DNA of 64,000 bases from Crenobacter caeni. Its GTDB lineage: Bacteria; Pseudomonadota; Gammaproteobacteria; Burkholderiales; Chromobacteriaceae. Position numbers and translations under genes: made by a program. The notes under the pieces were generated by a model, which ran no database searches, had not been told where the DNA came from, and worked only from the letters and a program-made list of their open reading frames with translations. The stretch covers positions 186,001 to 250,000 of the forward strand of contig NZ_JAAGAA010000002.1 in NCBI RefSeq assembly GCF_010435965.1, given 5' to 3'. This document shows, in pieces, positions 35,431 through 44,069 of the stretch (position 1 is its first letter; every line of letters starts with the position of its first letter).

Positions 35431-36068
35431 GGCAGGCTCTTTTCACGGATGGGAACGTCGAATAGCGCCATCTCGTGGATCAGGCTCACGAGTTCAGTGA
35501 TGCCCTCGCCAGTCTTGCAATTGGTGAACAGGTAGGGTTTGTCCGGCCGCATCAGGCGCGAGTCACGGTCCATCACTTCAAGGCTAGCGCCGACGTAGGG
35601 GGCGAGGTCGGTCTTGTTGATGACCAGAATGTCGGACTGGCAGATGCCCGGACCGTTCTTGCGCGGGATCTTGTCGCCCGCGGCGACGTCGATCACATAA
35701 ATGAAGAAGTCAACGAGTGCTGGGCTAAAGGTCAGCGTCAGGTTGTCGCCGCCGGACTCGATCAGCACCACGTCGCTTTCCGGGAAACGCGCCTCCATTT
35801 CTTCGACTGCGGCCAGGTTCATCGACGGATCTTCCCGCACCGCGGTATGCGGACAGGCGCCCGTCTCGACACCGAGAATCTTCTCCTCCACTAGAATGCC
35901 CTTGAGGGTACGCTGCACATGCCGCGCATCTTCGGTGGTGACGACGTCGTTGGTGATGATCAGCACCCGGATGCCCAAGTCGAGCATCAGCGGCGTGATC
36001 GCCTCGATGATGGCTGTTTTACCCGACCCCACAGGGCCGCCGATACCGATTCGTGTGATTTTCTTCAT
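35427..36068 (-). CDS. ureG: Urease accessory GTPase UreG
   Basis: 213 residues. P-loop [14 protein letters not shown], the metal-binding Cys-Pro-His in [34 protein letters not shown] and the G4 motif [14 protein letters not shown]. It hydrolyses GTP during nickel insertion and binds nickel itself through the CPH motif. The ATG at 36068 follows GGGGGAATCACC. It overlaps ureD by four bases. Confidence 0.97.
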   Translation of the reverse strand: MKKITRIGIGGPVGSGKTAIIEAITPLMLDLGIRVLIITNDVVTTEDARHVQRTLKGILVEEKILGVETGACPHTAVREDPSMNLAAVEEMEARFPESDVVLIESGGDNLTLTFSPALVDFFIYVIDVAAGDKIPRKNGPGICQSDILVINKTDLAPYVGASLEVMDRDSRLMRPDKPYLFTNCKTGEGITELVSLIHEMALFDVPIREKSLP

Positions 36069-36102
36069 GGTGATTCCCCCGTGAGGCCGCAACCAATTGC
36101 GG

Positions 36103-36816
36103 TCAGTTCATGAACATGCGTACATGGGCACCGACGTGATGGGCGACCAACACGTCAAAGACAGGCGCGAAGCCGGACATCTCGTCAAGGGACAGCTGCC
36201 GGCTGTGCTGGTAAGCATCATTGGCGGTGCCGTTCACTCGATAGAGCAGTTGCTGAGTGTCGTAGTGGTCGATCTTCATCATCCTGAGCGCTGCGCCGAG
36301 CATCATCGACGCTACACCGTACTGGTGGACGGTAAAGGCGTCCTCTTCCGGCAGCCGGCGATCGGCAAACATCAGCGCATGGGCGATCGCGTAGCAACCC
36401 GGCGTCCGCCCCTGCCGAATCTCGTCGAGCCACGTAGGTACCATGCCCGCATCGGGCAGCTTGGCACCCAGTTCGGCCAGCTTCTTGCCCATCCGGGTGG
36501 TCATCAGCCGCTGCTCCTCGCCGACCCTACGAGATAGCAGCGCATGGTCGGCTAGCAACACGCCTTCAAGTGACCCTTCGCATGCTGCCCGGTGTGCATG
36601 CAGCAGCGCGACCCCGTCCAGCGAAGCTGCCTGCCGCGTTGCGGCCAGTACGAAGCCTTCCAGTGTAGTGACGTCGTGCACGATGCCGGTTTGTAGGGCC
36701 GACTCAAGCGCATTGGAGAAAGCGAACGCACCGACCGGTAAGGTCGAGTCGCCAAACTGCAGCACCCGCATCAGTTCCGTCAGTGAACCTGTCGCGTTTC
36801 GTCTAGTCATGGTCAT
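36103..36816 (-). CDS. ureF: Urease accessory protein UreF
   Basis: 237 residues (235 if the second ATG at 36810 is used). [14 protein letters not shown]-type motif as [47 protein letters not shown] and the C-terminal conserved tail. UreF links UreD and UreG in the activation complex and acts as a GTPase-regulating factor. Its start lies inside the end of ureE, indicating coupling. Confidence 0.93.
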   Translation of the reverse strand: MTMTRRNATGSLTELMRVLQFGDSTLPVGAFAFSNALESALQTGIVHDVTTLEGFVLAATRQAASLDGVALLHAHRAACEGSLEGVLLADHALLSRRVGEEQRLMTTRMGKKLAELGAKLPDAGMVPTWLDEIRQGRTPGCYAIAHALMFADRRLPEEDAFTVHQYGVASMMLGAALRMMKIDHYDTQQLLYRVNGTANDAYQHSRQLSLDEMSGFAPVFDVLVAHHVGAHVRMFMN

Positions 36817-37546
36817 GCCGGTGCTGTGTATAGTTGCCATGTAACTCGGCGTGACGGTGTTCACCTGTCGGTGCCGCCGCGTGTGGGTGCTGATGGGCAT
36901 GACTGTGCGGGTGAGCATGGCAGCTACCACCCTCGTGGGTATGCTCATGTTCGTGTTGGTGCTCATGCACAGCGGGTGCGGCTTGCTCGAAAGGTTTGCT
37001 ATGGCTGTGAGGGGTGGCGTCTGCTCCGCCAAATAGCCTGCGGGATTCGTGTGGCGCAAGATAGGGAATCACCTCTGCGCCTGGGATGAACTGGTAACGG
37101 ATATGTTCGAAGTGATGCGTGCGCATGACCGAATCCATGACCTTACGGTCTACGGTCAGCGGCACGTAGACACGCGAACCTTTTACCACGGCTGGCCAGT
37201 GCTGGTTACCCAGTGCGTGCCCGAGTTCGAAGCAAGTCCGCGCGATCAGTTCGGCAGACAACGCTTGGGTACCTTCGAGTTCGATCACCAGGACATCTTT
37301 GAGCGTGATACTGACGACGATGGCGGTGCGAGCATCTTCGTCGAGGGCGACGATATCGCCGTCGTGCAGGTGGCTTTGTCTGGGCAGGGCGATGGCGATT
37401 TCGTTTCCAGCGAGCGTTTTCTTGCGCAGGCGGTTTTTCTGGGCCTCCCACTGGTCAAGTGCCAGAGTGTCGACGTCCCAGCCAGCCAGGCGGGATGCCC
37501 ATTCCGGTGTCTGGCGATTTCCTAGTACTGTCTCGATCAGAATCAT
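36803..37546 (-). CDS. ureE: Urease accessory metallochaperone UreE, His-rich
   Basis: 247 residues, longer than the usual 150-170. Residues 1-150 contain the peptide-binding and nickel-binding domains ([15 protein letters not shown]-like [14 protein letters not shown]). From about 180 on the tail is very rich in His, with some 25 His residues in [27 protein letters not shown] and HRHDHD. Such tails store several nickel ions and hand them to UreG. The tail suggests a need to buffer nickel. Confidence 0.95.
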   Translation of the reverse strand: MILIETVLGNRQTPEWASRLAGWDVDTLALDQWEAQKNRLRKKTLAGNEIAIALPRQSHLHDGDIVALDEDARTAIVVSITLKDVLVIELEGTQALSAELIARTCFELGHALGNQHWPAVVKGSRVYVPLTVDRKVMDSVMRTHHFEHIRYQFIPGAEVIPYLAPHESRRLFGGADATPHSHSKPFEQAAPAVHEHQHEHEHTHEGGSCHAHPHSHAHQHPHAAAPTGEHRHAELHGNYTQHRHDHD

Positions 37547-37588
37547 TGAAAGCCCCTTGTTGGTGGGTGGTAATGGTAAGGAGACCGC

Positions 37589-37969
37589 TCAGCCAACCGT
37601 TTTCTTTGCAAGCTTCAAACCTGCGATCATCAGCAGGAAGCCCGCAAACAGGCTAGCGACGATATACGCCAGTGCGACCGCGAATTCGCCAGGTGTCTTC
37701 ATGACGGTCGAGGTGCCATAGACGAAACTTGAAAAGGTCGACATGCCTCCCATGATGCCGGTGCCGATCATGGTGTGGACGTGATGGTGAATCTTGACCC
37801 GCTGGTGAAACGAGGTCGACAGACCAAGTAGGAAGCAGGCAACCATGTTGGCCGCGAAAACGTCGAGTGGAAATCCGTCGGCCATGGGGGGAACCATCAG
37901 CATGATGAACTCCCGACACATCGCACCGAATGCACCGCCGACAAAGATCAGAATGATCAGGTTCGCCAT
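37589..37969 (-). CDS. crcB: FluC/CrcB fluoride channel subunit 2
   Basis: 126 residues and four membrane helices. [13 protein letters not shown], the pore Asn in [12 protein letters not shown], and the Phe-box [12 protein letters not shown] are the fluoride channel elements. It lies nine bases after the other crcB gene, so the two products may form a heterodimer, as known for paired FluC genes. Location inside the urease operon, between ureC and ureE, is unusual; fluoride is a known inhibitor of the nickel site of urease. Confidence 0.92.
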   Translation of the reverse strand: MANLIILIFVGGAFGAMCREFIMLMVPPMADGFPLDVFAANMVACFLLGLSTSFHQRVKIHHHVHTMIGTGIMGGMSTFSSFVYGTSTVMKTPGEFAVALAYIVASLFAGFLLMIAGLKLAKKTVG

Positions 37970-37978
37970 GACTAGCTC

Positions 37979-38371
37979 CTAGTCTTGCAGCACGGCAAGC
38001 CATGCGCCGAAAACGGCTGCGGCGAGGCCCGCGGATGTCGATACGAGTAGGTAGATCGTGGCAAGCCAGCCCTTGCCAGCATCCGCCAGCTTGGCTGCGT
38101 CCAGTTGCATGCTGCTGAAGGTGGTGTATCCGCCTAGTACGCCGGTGAGCACCCCTGCGTTCAGGGCGCTGCCGAAGCGGTCTCGCCAGTCGACACCGAA
38201 CAGGATCGCCAGATAGGCGATGACGAACGCCCCTGTAACGTTGATCAGAAAGGTGCCAAGCGGAAAGTCTCCGTGGTAATGCTCGCCGACGATAGCGCCG
38301 ATGCGCCAACGCAGCAGCGAGCCCAGTCCTCCGCCTAACCCGATCCACATCACGTCCAGTGGTGTCATCAT
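37979..38371 (-). CDS. crcB: FluC/CrcB fluoride channel subunit 1
   Basis: 130 residues and four membrane helices. Motifs are GLGGGLGSLLRWRIG, PLGTFLINVTGAF with the pore Asn and GGYTTFSSMQLDA (Phe-box). It follows ureC by 19 bases and precedes the second crcB gene. FluC dimers let F- leave the cytoplasm. The two subunits differ enough in sequence not to be a recent duplication. Confidence 0.93.
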   Translation of the reverse strand: MMTPLDVMWIGLGGGLGSLLRWRIGAIVGEHYHGDFPLGTFLINVTGAFVIAYLAILFGVDWRDRFGSALNAGVLTGVLGGYTTFSSMQLDAAKLADAGKGWLATIYLLVSTSAGLAAAVFGAWLAVLQD

Positions 38372-38390
38372 CGCCTCTCTCCTTGCCGGG

Positions 38391-40109
38391 TTAGCTGAAG
38401 AAGTGCAGCTGGTTCAAGGCAATCGACGCTGCCGGGGGGATGGTGGCGTGTACCCCGTTCACCCGTACGGCAAAGGTTTCCGGATCGACTTCGATCAGGG
38501 GGGTCGCGTCGTTGCGCACCATGTCCCGCTTGGTGACCTGTCGTGTCCGGTAAACCGGCTCCACCCGACGCTGTAGGCCGTAGCGGTCGGCAATCCCGTT
38601 TTCGTACGCTGCCCTTGACGTGAAGGTGATGCAGGTCTTGTGCAGCGCTGAACCGAAGGAGCCGTACATCGGCCGGTAAATGACCGGTTGCGGGGTGGGG
38701 AGCGAGGCGTTCGGATCACCCATTGGCGCCCAGGAAATCAGGCCGCCCTTGATCACGTACTTGGGCTTTGCGCCAAAAAACGCCGGATCCCACAGGACCA
38801 GGTCGGCCATCTTGCCCACCTCGACTGAGCCAATCAGGTGACTCACCCCCTGCGCGATAGCTGGGTTAATGGTGACCTTGGCGACAAAGCGCAGCACGCG
38901 GAAGTTGTCGTTGCCCGGAGCGTCCTCTGGTAGCTTGCCGCGCGCCTTCTTCATGCAGTTGGCTGTCTGAATCGCACGCAGGAAACTTTCGCCCACCCGG
39001 CCCATTGCCTGAGAGTCGGACGAGATGATCGAGATCGCCCCCATGTCGTGCAGGACGTTCTCGGCAGCGATGGTCTCGGCACGGACCCGGCTCTCGGCGA
39101 ATGCCACGTCCGAAGGAATTTTCGGGTTGAGGTTATGGCACACCATGATCATGTCGAAGAGTTCGGCCTGCGAGTTCACGCCATAAGGCAGCGTCGGGTT
39201 GGTCGAGCTGGGAAGCACGTTCTGCAGGGAGGCTACGCGGATGATGTCCGGCGCGTGGCCGCCGCCAGCCCCTTCGGTGTGGTAGGTATGGATCGTACGC
39301 CCCTCGAGCGCAGCGATGGTGTTTTCGACAAAGCCGGCTTCGTTCAGGGTGTCCGTATGGATGCACACCTGAACATCCATGTCGTCGGCGACCTTGAGCG
39401 AACTGCGGATCGTACCCGGGGTTGCACCCCAGTCCTCATGTATCTTGAACCCCGCGGCGCCTGCGTTGATTTGCTCAACAAGTGGTGCAATTCCGGAGGA
39501 GTTGCCCTTGCCTAGCAGACCCACATTAATGGGCAGGGCGTCAAAGGCCCGCATCATCATCTCCATGTTCCATACGCCGGAAGTGATGGTTGTGCCATTG
39601 GTGCCGTCGGTCGGGCCAACGCCGCCGCCCCACAGCGTGGTAATCCCGTTGGAAAGTGCTGCGTAGGCTTGCTGCGGAGAGATCATGTGGACGTGACCGT
39701 CGTTGCCGCCGGCGGTCAGGATCAGGTGTTCGCCAGAAATGGCGTCCGTCGACGGGCCGATGGCCAGCGATGGGGTGACTCCGTCCATGGTTGAAGGGTT
39801 GCCAGCCTTGCCGATGCCGCAGATCAGACCATCCTTGATGCCCACGTCTGCCTTGATGACACCAAGGCGGGCATCGACGATGGTCACGTTGGTGATCACA
39901 AGATCAGGCGAGCCGGCAAAGCCCGTGAGCTGGTTATCCATGCCCATACCGTCACGCAAGGTCTTACCACCGCCGTAGACTGCTTCGTCACCGTAGCTGC
40001 GCAGGTCTTTTTCGATCTCAACGTAAAGGTCGGTGTCTCCCAGCCGGATCTTGTCACCGGTGGTCGGGCCGAATAGGTCGGCGTACTGCTGTCTGGATAT
40101 GCTCGACAT
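38391..40109 (-). CDS. ureC: Urease alpha subunit UreC
   Basis: 572 residues, the catalytic subunit. It begins [20 protein letters not shown]. Nickel ligands and catalytic parts are seen in [13 protein letters not shown] (two His), [13 protein letters not shown] (the Lys carbamylated to bridge the two Ni2+), [30 protein letters not shown] (flap region with the Cys replaced nearby by standard residues) and [12 protein letters not shown] (Asp). It hydrolyses urea to ammonia and carbamate. Separate ureA and ureB genes upstream show the three-subunit bacterial form. Confidence 0.98.
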   Translation of the reverse strand: MSSISRQQYADLFGPTTGDKIRLGDTDLYVEIEKDLRSYGDEAVYGGGKTLRDGMGMDNQLTGFAGSPDLVITNVTIVDARLGVIKADVGIKDGLICGIGKAGNPSTMDGVTPSLAIGPSTDAISGEHLILTAGGNDGHVHMISPQQAYAALSNGITTLWGGGVGPTDGTNGTTITSGVWNMEMMMRAFDALPINVGLLGKGNSSGIAPLVEQINAGAAGFKIHEDWGATPGTIRSSLKVADDMDVQVCIHTDTLNEAGFVENTIAALEGRTIHTYHTEGAGGGHAPDIIRVASLQNVLPSSTNPTLPYGVNSQAELFDMIMVCHNLNPKIPSDVAFAESRVRAETIAAENVLHDMGAISIISSDSQAMGRVGESFLRAIQTANCMKKARGKLPEDAPGNDNFRVLRFVAKVTINPAIAQGVSHLIGSVEVGKMADLVLWDPAFFGAKPKYVIKGGLISWAPMGDPNASLPTPQPVIYRPMYGSFGSALHKTCITFTSRAAYENGIADRYGLQRRVEPVYRTRQVTKRDMVRNDATPLIEVDPETFAVRVNGVHATIPPAASIALNQLHFFS

Positions 40110-40136
40110 AGAATTAATCCTCTTGATGTAGACGGC

Positions 40137-40547
40137 TCAACGTTTGTTTTTAAAGCCACGCAGTTCGATGCGGCGCATGGCTTCGCCGAAGCGGGGGCGA
40201 TAGGCATGGTCATGCTCGCTACCCGTCCAGCCGTCCACCAGATTGTTGAAACCGTATACCCGCTGGCCTCCGCCGATCGGGATCAGCGTCACTTCCTTCT
40301 CATCGCCTGGTTCGAAACGGACAGCGGTGGTCGCGGGAATGTCGAGGCGCTTGCCGAAGGTTTGTGCGCGGTCAAATTCCAGATAAGCGTTTGCTTCAAA
40401 AAAGTGGAAATGCGAGCCGACTTGAACCGGCCGGTCGCCAGTATTGCGTACCTTGAGGGTGGTGGTTGGTTTGCCGGCGTTCAGCTCGATAGCGCCGTCG
40501 GCCAGGATGAGCCCGCCTACCGGGCAGCTTGGTGTCGGATTGGACAT
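40137..40547 (-). CDS. ureB: Urease beta subunit UreB
   Basis: 136 residues. Typical beta subunit: [38 protein letters not shown], and [18 protein letters not shown] with the C-terminal extension common in betaproteobacteria. It forms the heterotrimer with UreA and UreC. It is 27 bases upstream of ureC and 27 bases after ureA. Confidence 0.97.
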   Translation of the reverse strand: MSNPTPSCPVGGLILADGAIELNAGKPTTTLKVRNTGDRPVQVGSHFHFFEANAYLEFDRAQTFGKRLDIPATTAVRFEPGDEKEVTLIPIGGGQRVYGFNNLVDGWTGSEHDHAYRPRFGEAMRRIELRGFKNKR

Positions 40548-40574
40548 GGACAGAGCTCCGCAGAGTGGAGGGAG

Positions 40575-40877
40575 TTACTTGATCGGCGCGTGTACGGTCA
40601 CCAGACGACTGCCATCGGTGAACACGGCTTCAACTTGCACGATGGGGATCATCTCGGCGACGCCTTCCATCACATCAGCACGGGTAAGTACGGTGCTGGC
40701 GTCTTTCATCACGTCTTCGACAGACTTGCCTTCTCGTGCGCCTTCCATGGCTGCGCTGGAGATGATCGCAACGGCTTCTGGATGGTTGAGCTTCAAACCC
40801 TTGGCCTTTCGTTTGAGTGCGACATCGGCGAGGGTGTAGATCATCAGCTTGTCGAGTTCTCTAGGAGTTAGATGCAT
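40575..40877 (-). CDS. ureA: Urease gamma subunit UreA
   Basis: 100 residues, the usual length. [43 protein letters not shown]-type helix and [24 protein letters not shown]. First gene of the leftward operon ureABC-crcB-crcB-ureEFGD-UT-nikMN-cbiQ-cbiO-MFS. The start at 40877 is fixed by the family N-terminus; AGAGG lies nine bases upstream. Confidence 0.97.
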   Translation of the reverse strand: MHLTPRELDKLMIYTLADVALKRKAKGLKLNHPEAVAIISSAAMEGAREGKSVEDVMKDASTVLTRADVMEGVAEMIPIVQVEAVFTDGSRLVTVHAPIK

Positions 40878-41374
40878 ATAAACCTCTTGGCATGACGGGG
40901 GAGAACCGGTTCGAAACAACGAAACCCATCCATAGCAAGTGTTCTTGGCTATGGATCAGAGGCGCCTCTGTCTACCTGCTGTAGGCAGATGCCTGCTTTT
41001 TAGGACATGCATTATTTTCGTCAAGTTTTTAGCAAAAAATGACATAAGAATTATATGCGTGCAGGTAACGCGATTTTGATGGTGTTTTTTATAAATAAAG
41101 CACGCTTAATTTGTTGTTAGTGTGGGATTTTGGCGGCTGCATTTTTGTACGCGCATGGCACTGCGCAGTTTGAAATTGACTTTTCGTTTTTGTTGATTAT
41201 CTTGTGGTGGTAAATTTTCGTCGGTTGTGGTTATGGATTTTCATGGCCATTTTCTTTGTACTTGCGTCATTGTTCGTTTTGTGTTTTACAGGTATGTGTT
41301 AACGAATGACCTCCAGTTTTCAGCAAAGCTGGGATTGGGGGAAAGTAAGCCATCTTCCGGAAAGGGCATCAGCC
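40878..41374 (-). promoter_or_regulatory. Urease operon promoter and structured leader (AT-rich intergenic region)
   Basis: No gene. On the minus strand a TTGACG (41024-41019) and TAAAAA (41002-40997) are 16 bp apart, a plausible promoter. The leader then carries inverted repeats: GCAGGCATCTGCC near 40995-40983, a perfect 14-bp palindrome CAGAGGCGCCTCTG (40957-40970) and 9-bp arms ATCCATAGC/GCTATGGAT (40928-40936, 40948-40956). These may be operators or RNA hairpins. I do not recognise a known riboswitch. The part 41030-41374 is AT-rich leader of the rightward yhiM gene. Confidence 0.45.
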
Positions 41375-42424
41375 ATGAACTACGGAATTAGTGTTCTTTT
41401 TAGAATGATCCCACTATCGATGGGTGCTGTATGTTTTTCTTTTGGTCTGTACGTGATGCAGAGTGATCAAGGTGCAAATCATTTTGTTGCAGGTCATGTA
41501 CTTGTAGCGCTAACTGCAATATGTTTCGCCCTGTTCACAACAGCTGCTGTCATTATTCGTCAATTGACAAACTCTTTTAGTCGTTTTCTGATGTTTGCTT
41601 TACCGGCAGCAGGTTACGCTGCTGCCATATTTGTCATGTTATGGGGGCTGTTTATCATCTCGCGTGGTGTTGATGCTTACTATTTTGTTGCGGGGCATGT
41701 TGTTTTTGGTGTTGGCTTGGTTTCTGCTTGTGTGTCAACCGTGGCAGCTGCCTCAAGTAAATTTACCTTGATCCCACTCAATGCAGCCGGTCGGCATTCT
41801 GATGGCGTCCCTAGCCAGGCATATTCAAAATCGGTTGGGGTTGCGTTAATTGCGGTCCCTGTGGTGTGTGCTGCTGTTGGTTTTTTTATGGCAATGCGTA
41901 TATTTTCTGAAGCGAGCAGTGAAAATTACGTGGTTGGCCATGTGTTGGCAGGGTTGTCTGCTATTTGCGCTTGCCTAGTCGCTTTGGTTGCTACTGTTGT
42001 TAGACAGGTCAGAAACTCATTCAATGATACGGAGCGTTGGTATTGGAGTGGCTGGGTATTTTTGGTGGGCTCATTTTGCATCGCATGGGGATTGCTGGTT
42101 TTAGTAGGGTCTTCAGGTACTGAACGCTTGGCTCCGGGCTGTCTTCTCATTGGAATTGGAATGGTTTGCTACAGCATTATTTCTAAAGTTTGGTTGCTGG
42201 CATTGGTTTGGCGACGCGAGTGCTTGTTAGCTAATAGAATTCCATTGATTCCTGTGGTGACTTGCCTTGGCTGTTTGTTTTTTTCTTCATTCATGGCCGA
42301 GGCTGCCATGTATAACCAAGGTTTTTACATTCCAGCTAGAGTAATGGTTGGCTTGGGTGCAGTTTGTTTTACTCTTTTTTCAATTGTGTCGATTCTTGAG
42401 GCTGGAACTTCTTCTAAAAAATAG
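41375..42424 (+). CDS. yhiM: YhiM-like inner-membrane protein (DUF2776)
   Basis: 349 residues with about ten membrane helices, an E. coli YhiM-length protein. Several stretches match what I recall of YhiM: VAGHVLVALTAICFALFTTA, FVAGHVVFGVG, AACVSTVAA, QAYS, LAPG, SKVWLLALVWRR and the end GAVCFTLFSIVSILEAG. A repeated FVAGHV motif suggests internal repeats. YhiM has been linked to acid resistance and membrane stress at low pH. ATG 41375 gives the family N-terminus; an upstream in-frame ATG at 41306 would add 23 odd residues. Composition is much more AT-rich than the core genes. Confidence 0.85.
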   Translation: MNYGISVLFRMIPLSMGAVCFSFGLYVMQSDQGANHFVAGHVLVALTAICFALFTTAAVIIRQLTNSFSRFLMFALPAAGYAAAIFVMLWGLFIISRGVDAYYFVAGHVVFGVGLVSACVSTVAAASSKFTLIPLNAAGRHSDGVPSQAYSKSVGVALIAVPVVCAAVGFFMAMRIFSEASSENYVVGHVLAGLSAICACLVALVATVVRQVRNSFNDTERWYWSGWVFLVGSFCIAWGLLVLVGSSGTERLAPGCLLIGIGMVCYSIISKVWLLALVWRRECLLANRIPLIPVVTCLGCLFFSSFMAEAAMYNQGFYIPARVMVGLGAVCFTLFSIVSILEAGTSSKK

Positions 42425-42439
42425 TTAGCCATTAAAATT

Positions 42440-42871
42440 ATGGAGGGCGTAATTGTGCTGGTGATACTGTTTTGTTTGGTGATGATGCTTTTTACGGTTT
42501 CAATTCATGTTTTTGGTATATATTTTATATCAAATATCGAAAAGCATTTACTGAATAATGCCAAGCCTGGCATTGCCAGCGAGTCTATTTTGTTTAGTGT
42601 TTTATCATGTCTTTTGATGGTTGTGCATCTTTTTGCTATTTTTGTGTGGGCGATTGGGTATTTTTTTATTCTGGATATTCCGGTTTTTGGAAACGCATTC
42701 TTCTATTCTTTATCGAGCTACTCCACAGTTGGTATTTATAGCACCGGTCCGGCAGGTGAAATGGGGCGGCTTACGGGCGCTTTTGAGTCATGTGTAGGCA
42801 TGCTTATGTTTGGTCTTTCTGTTTCGTATCTGTTTGCAGTGAGGGATAATATTAGGAGGAAGCTTTCCTGA
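42440..42871 (+). CDS. Small potassium-channel-like membrane protein with altered selectivity filter
   Basis: 143 residues. Helix near 4-30, helix near 52-78, then a pore-type segment FFYSLSSYSTVGIYST (near 87-102) and a last helix GMLMFGLSVSYLFAV. The layout and the F-S-L-x-x-Y-S-T-V-G pattern resemble small bacterial ion channels of the PF07885 kind, but the filter reads TVGIYS and not TVGYGD. It starts 15 bases after yhiM, so they are probably co-transcribed. A non-potassium or broken filter is possible. Confidence 0.65.
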   Translation: MEGVIVLVILFCLVMMLFTVSIHVFGIYFISNIEKHLLNNAKPGIASESILFSVLSCLLMVVHLFAIFVWAIGYFFILDIPVFGNAFFYSLSSYSTVGIYSTGPAGEMGRLTGAFESCVGMLMFGLSVSYLFAVRDNIRRKLS

Positions 42872-43022
42872 TTGATTTTGCATTCAGGCCTTTTGTAGGT
42901 TTATGTGGTTTTCTTTGGTGTGCTTGTAGTGGGTATTTTTTTATTTTGTGCTGTTTTTGTTTTTGTTTTTGTTTGTAATTGTTTATTGGTTGTTTATTCT
43001 TAATTCTAATGGAGGTGTTAAA

Positions 43023-43865
43023 GTGCCGCGACCAGATGATTCTAATAGTATATTTGCCTTGCTTCCCCTATCTCCTGAACGTGTAGTGGATGAGTTGGCT
43101 AGAGCCGGTCGGGTGCGCGTGGTTAGTTATTCGGTATGGCAGTTAGCGTCTCTCGGCGTTTTGGGAGGAGCTCTAATATCGTCAGGAGCGTTGTTTATGG
43201 TTCTTCTGACTAGCGGGGTATCGAACGAAGGACTGGCAAGATTACTTGGGGGTTTTGGTTTTTCTGCTGGATTTTTTCTGGTAATAATATCTCACGCGGC
43301 ATTGCTTACTGAGGTTAATACAATACTGCCATTGTCGTTGATAAATAGAAACATGTGCTGCCGGTGGAGTGATGCCATCCGATTCTGGATTCTAACGCTA
43401 ATAACCAATTTTATTGGCGCGTTTTTCTTTTCTTGGATGGTTAGTAGTGCGCAGCATTATTCTCATGAGACAATAAATACCATTCGGGAGATAATAGAAC
43501 TGAAGTTAAGTTATTACTATGCAGGGGGTGTTTTTGAGTGGGGGAAAATAGTTATTTCGGCCATGCTTGCAAATTGGATGGTTGGCTTGGCTACGATTTT
43601 TGCATTTATGGCGCCTACAGTTACAGGTAAGTATATACCGGTTTTCTTGGCGGTTACTTTTTTTGATGCTGCTAATTTTCAGCACAGCCCCGCTAACATG
43701 GGGTTTTTTTCATTGGCTTCAGCTTTTGGTGTCGGGGTTCCTTGGGATGTTGCGTTGATTTGGAGTATAATTCCAGCGGCAATCGGAAATGTAATTGGTG
43801 CGATTTTATTTGTTGTATTGCCTATGAATTTTGTGTTTGGCCGTCATGGTGATAAATCTTCATGA
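43023..43865 (+). CDS. Formate/nitrite transporter (FNT) family channel
   Basis: 280 residues with six helices. FNT features are the N-terminal LSPERVVDELARAGRVRV segment, the loops around GGALISSGALF and the second half ANWMVGLATIFAF with PVFLAVTFFDAANFQHSPANMGFF (the region of the pore His and Asn). The GTG at 43023 with GGAGG seven bases upstream gives normal FNT length; the earlier ATG at 42948 would add an odd hydrophobic string. FNT proteins move formate, nitrite, lactate or similar weak acids with protons. The substrate is unknown; context suggests pH homeostasis. Confidence 0.82.
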   Translation: MPRPDDSNSIFALLPLSPERVVDELARAGRVRVVSYSVWQLASLGVLGGALISSGALFMVLLTSGVSNEGLARLLGGFGFSAGFFLVIISHAALLTEVNTILPLSLINRNMCCRWSDAIRFWILTLITNFIGAFFFSWMVSSAQHYSHETINTIREIIELKLSYYYAGGVFEWGKIVISAMLANWMVGLATIFAFMAPTVTGKYIPVFLAVTFFDAANFQHSPANMGFFSLASAFGVGVPWDVALIWSIIPAAIGNVIGAILFVVLPMNFVFGRHGDKSS

Positions 43866-44069
43866 GATTGAATAAATTGACTGAAGACTCAGGCATGTGG
43901 ATAGGTGAAATGTACTGCAGATTCATCAGTCCATGGGTATGTCTACTTCGTGAAAATGGTTTTCAGTCGAATGCCAGTCAACTCTTTCCCGTGGATTGAA
44001 ATTCATCTTTCGTTCGATATCGTCTAGCTCGTAGAGCTGCTCCCTATACTCGCATCAAAAGGATTATTG

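Noticed and set aside
40878-41024. A fluoride or NiCo riboswitch before the urease/fluC operon
   Set aside because: I looked for the conserved core sequences of both classes on the minus strand and did not see them; only unclassified hairpins are present.
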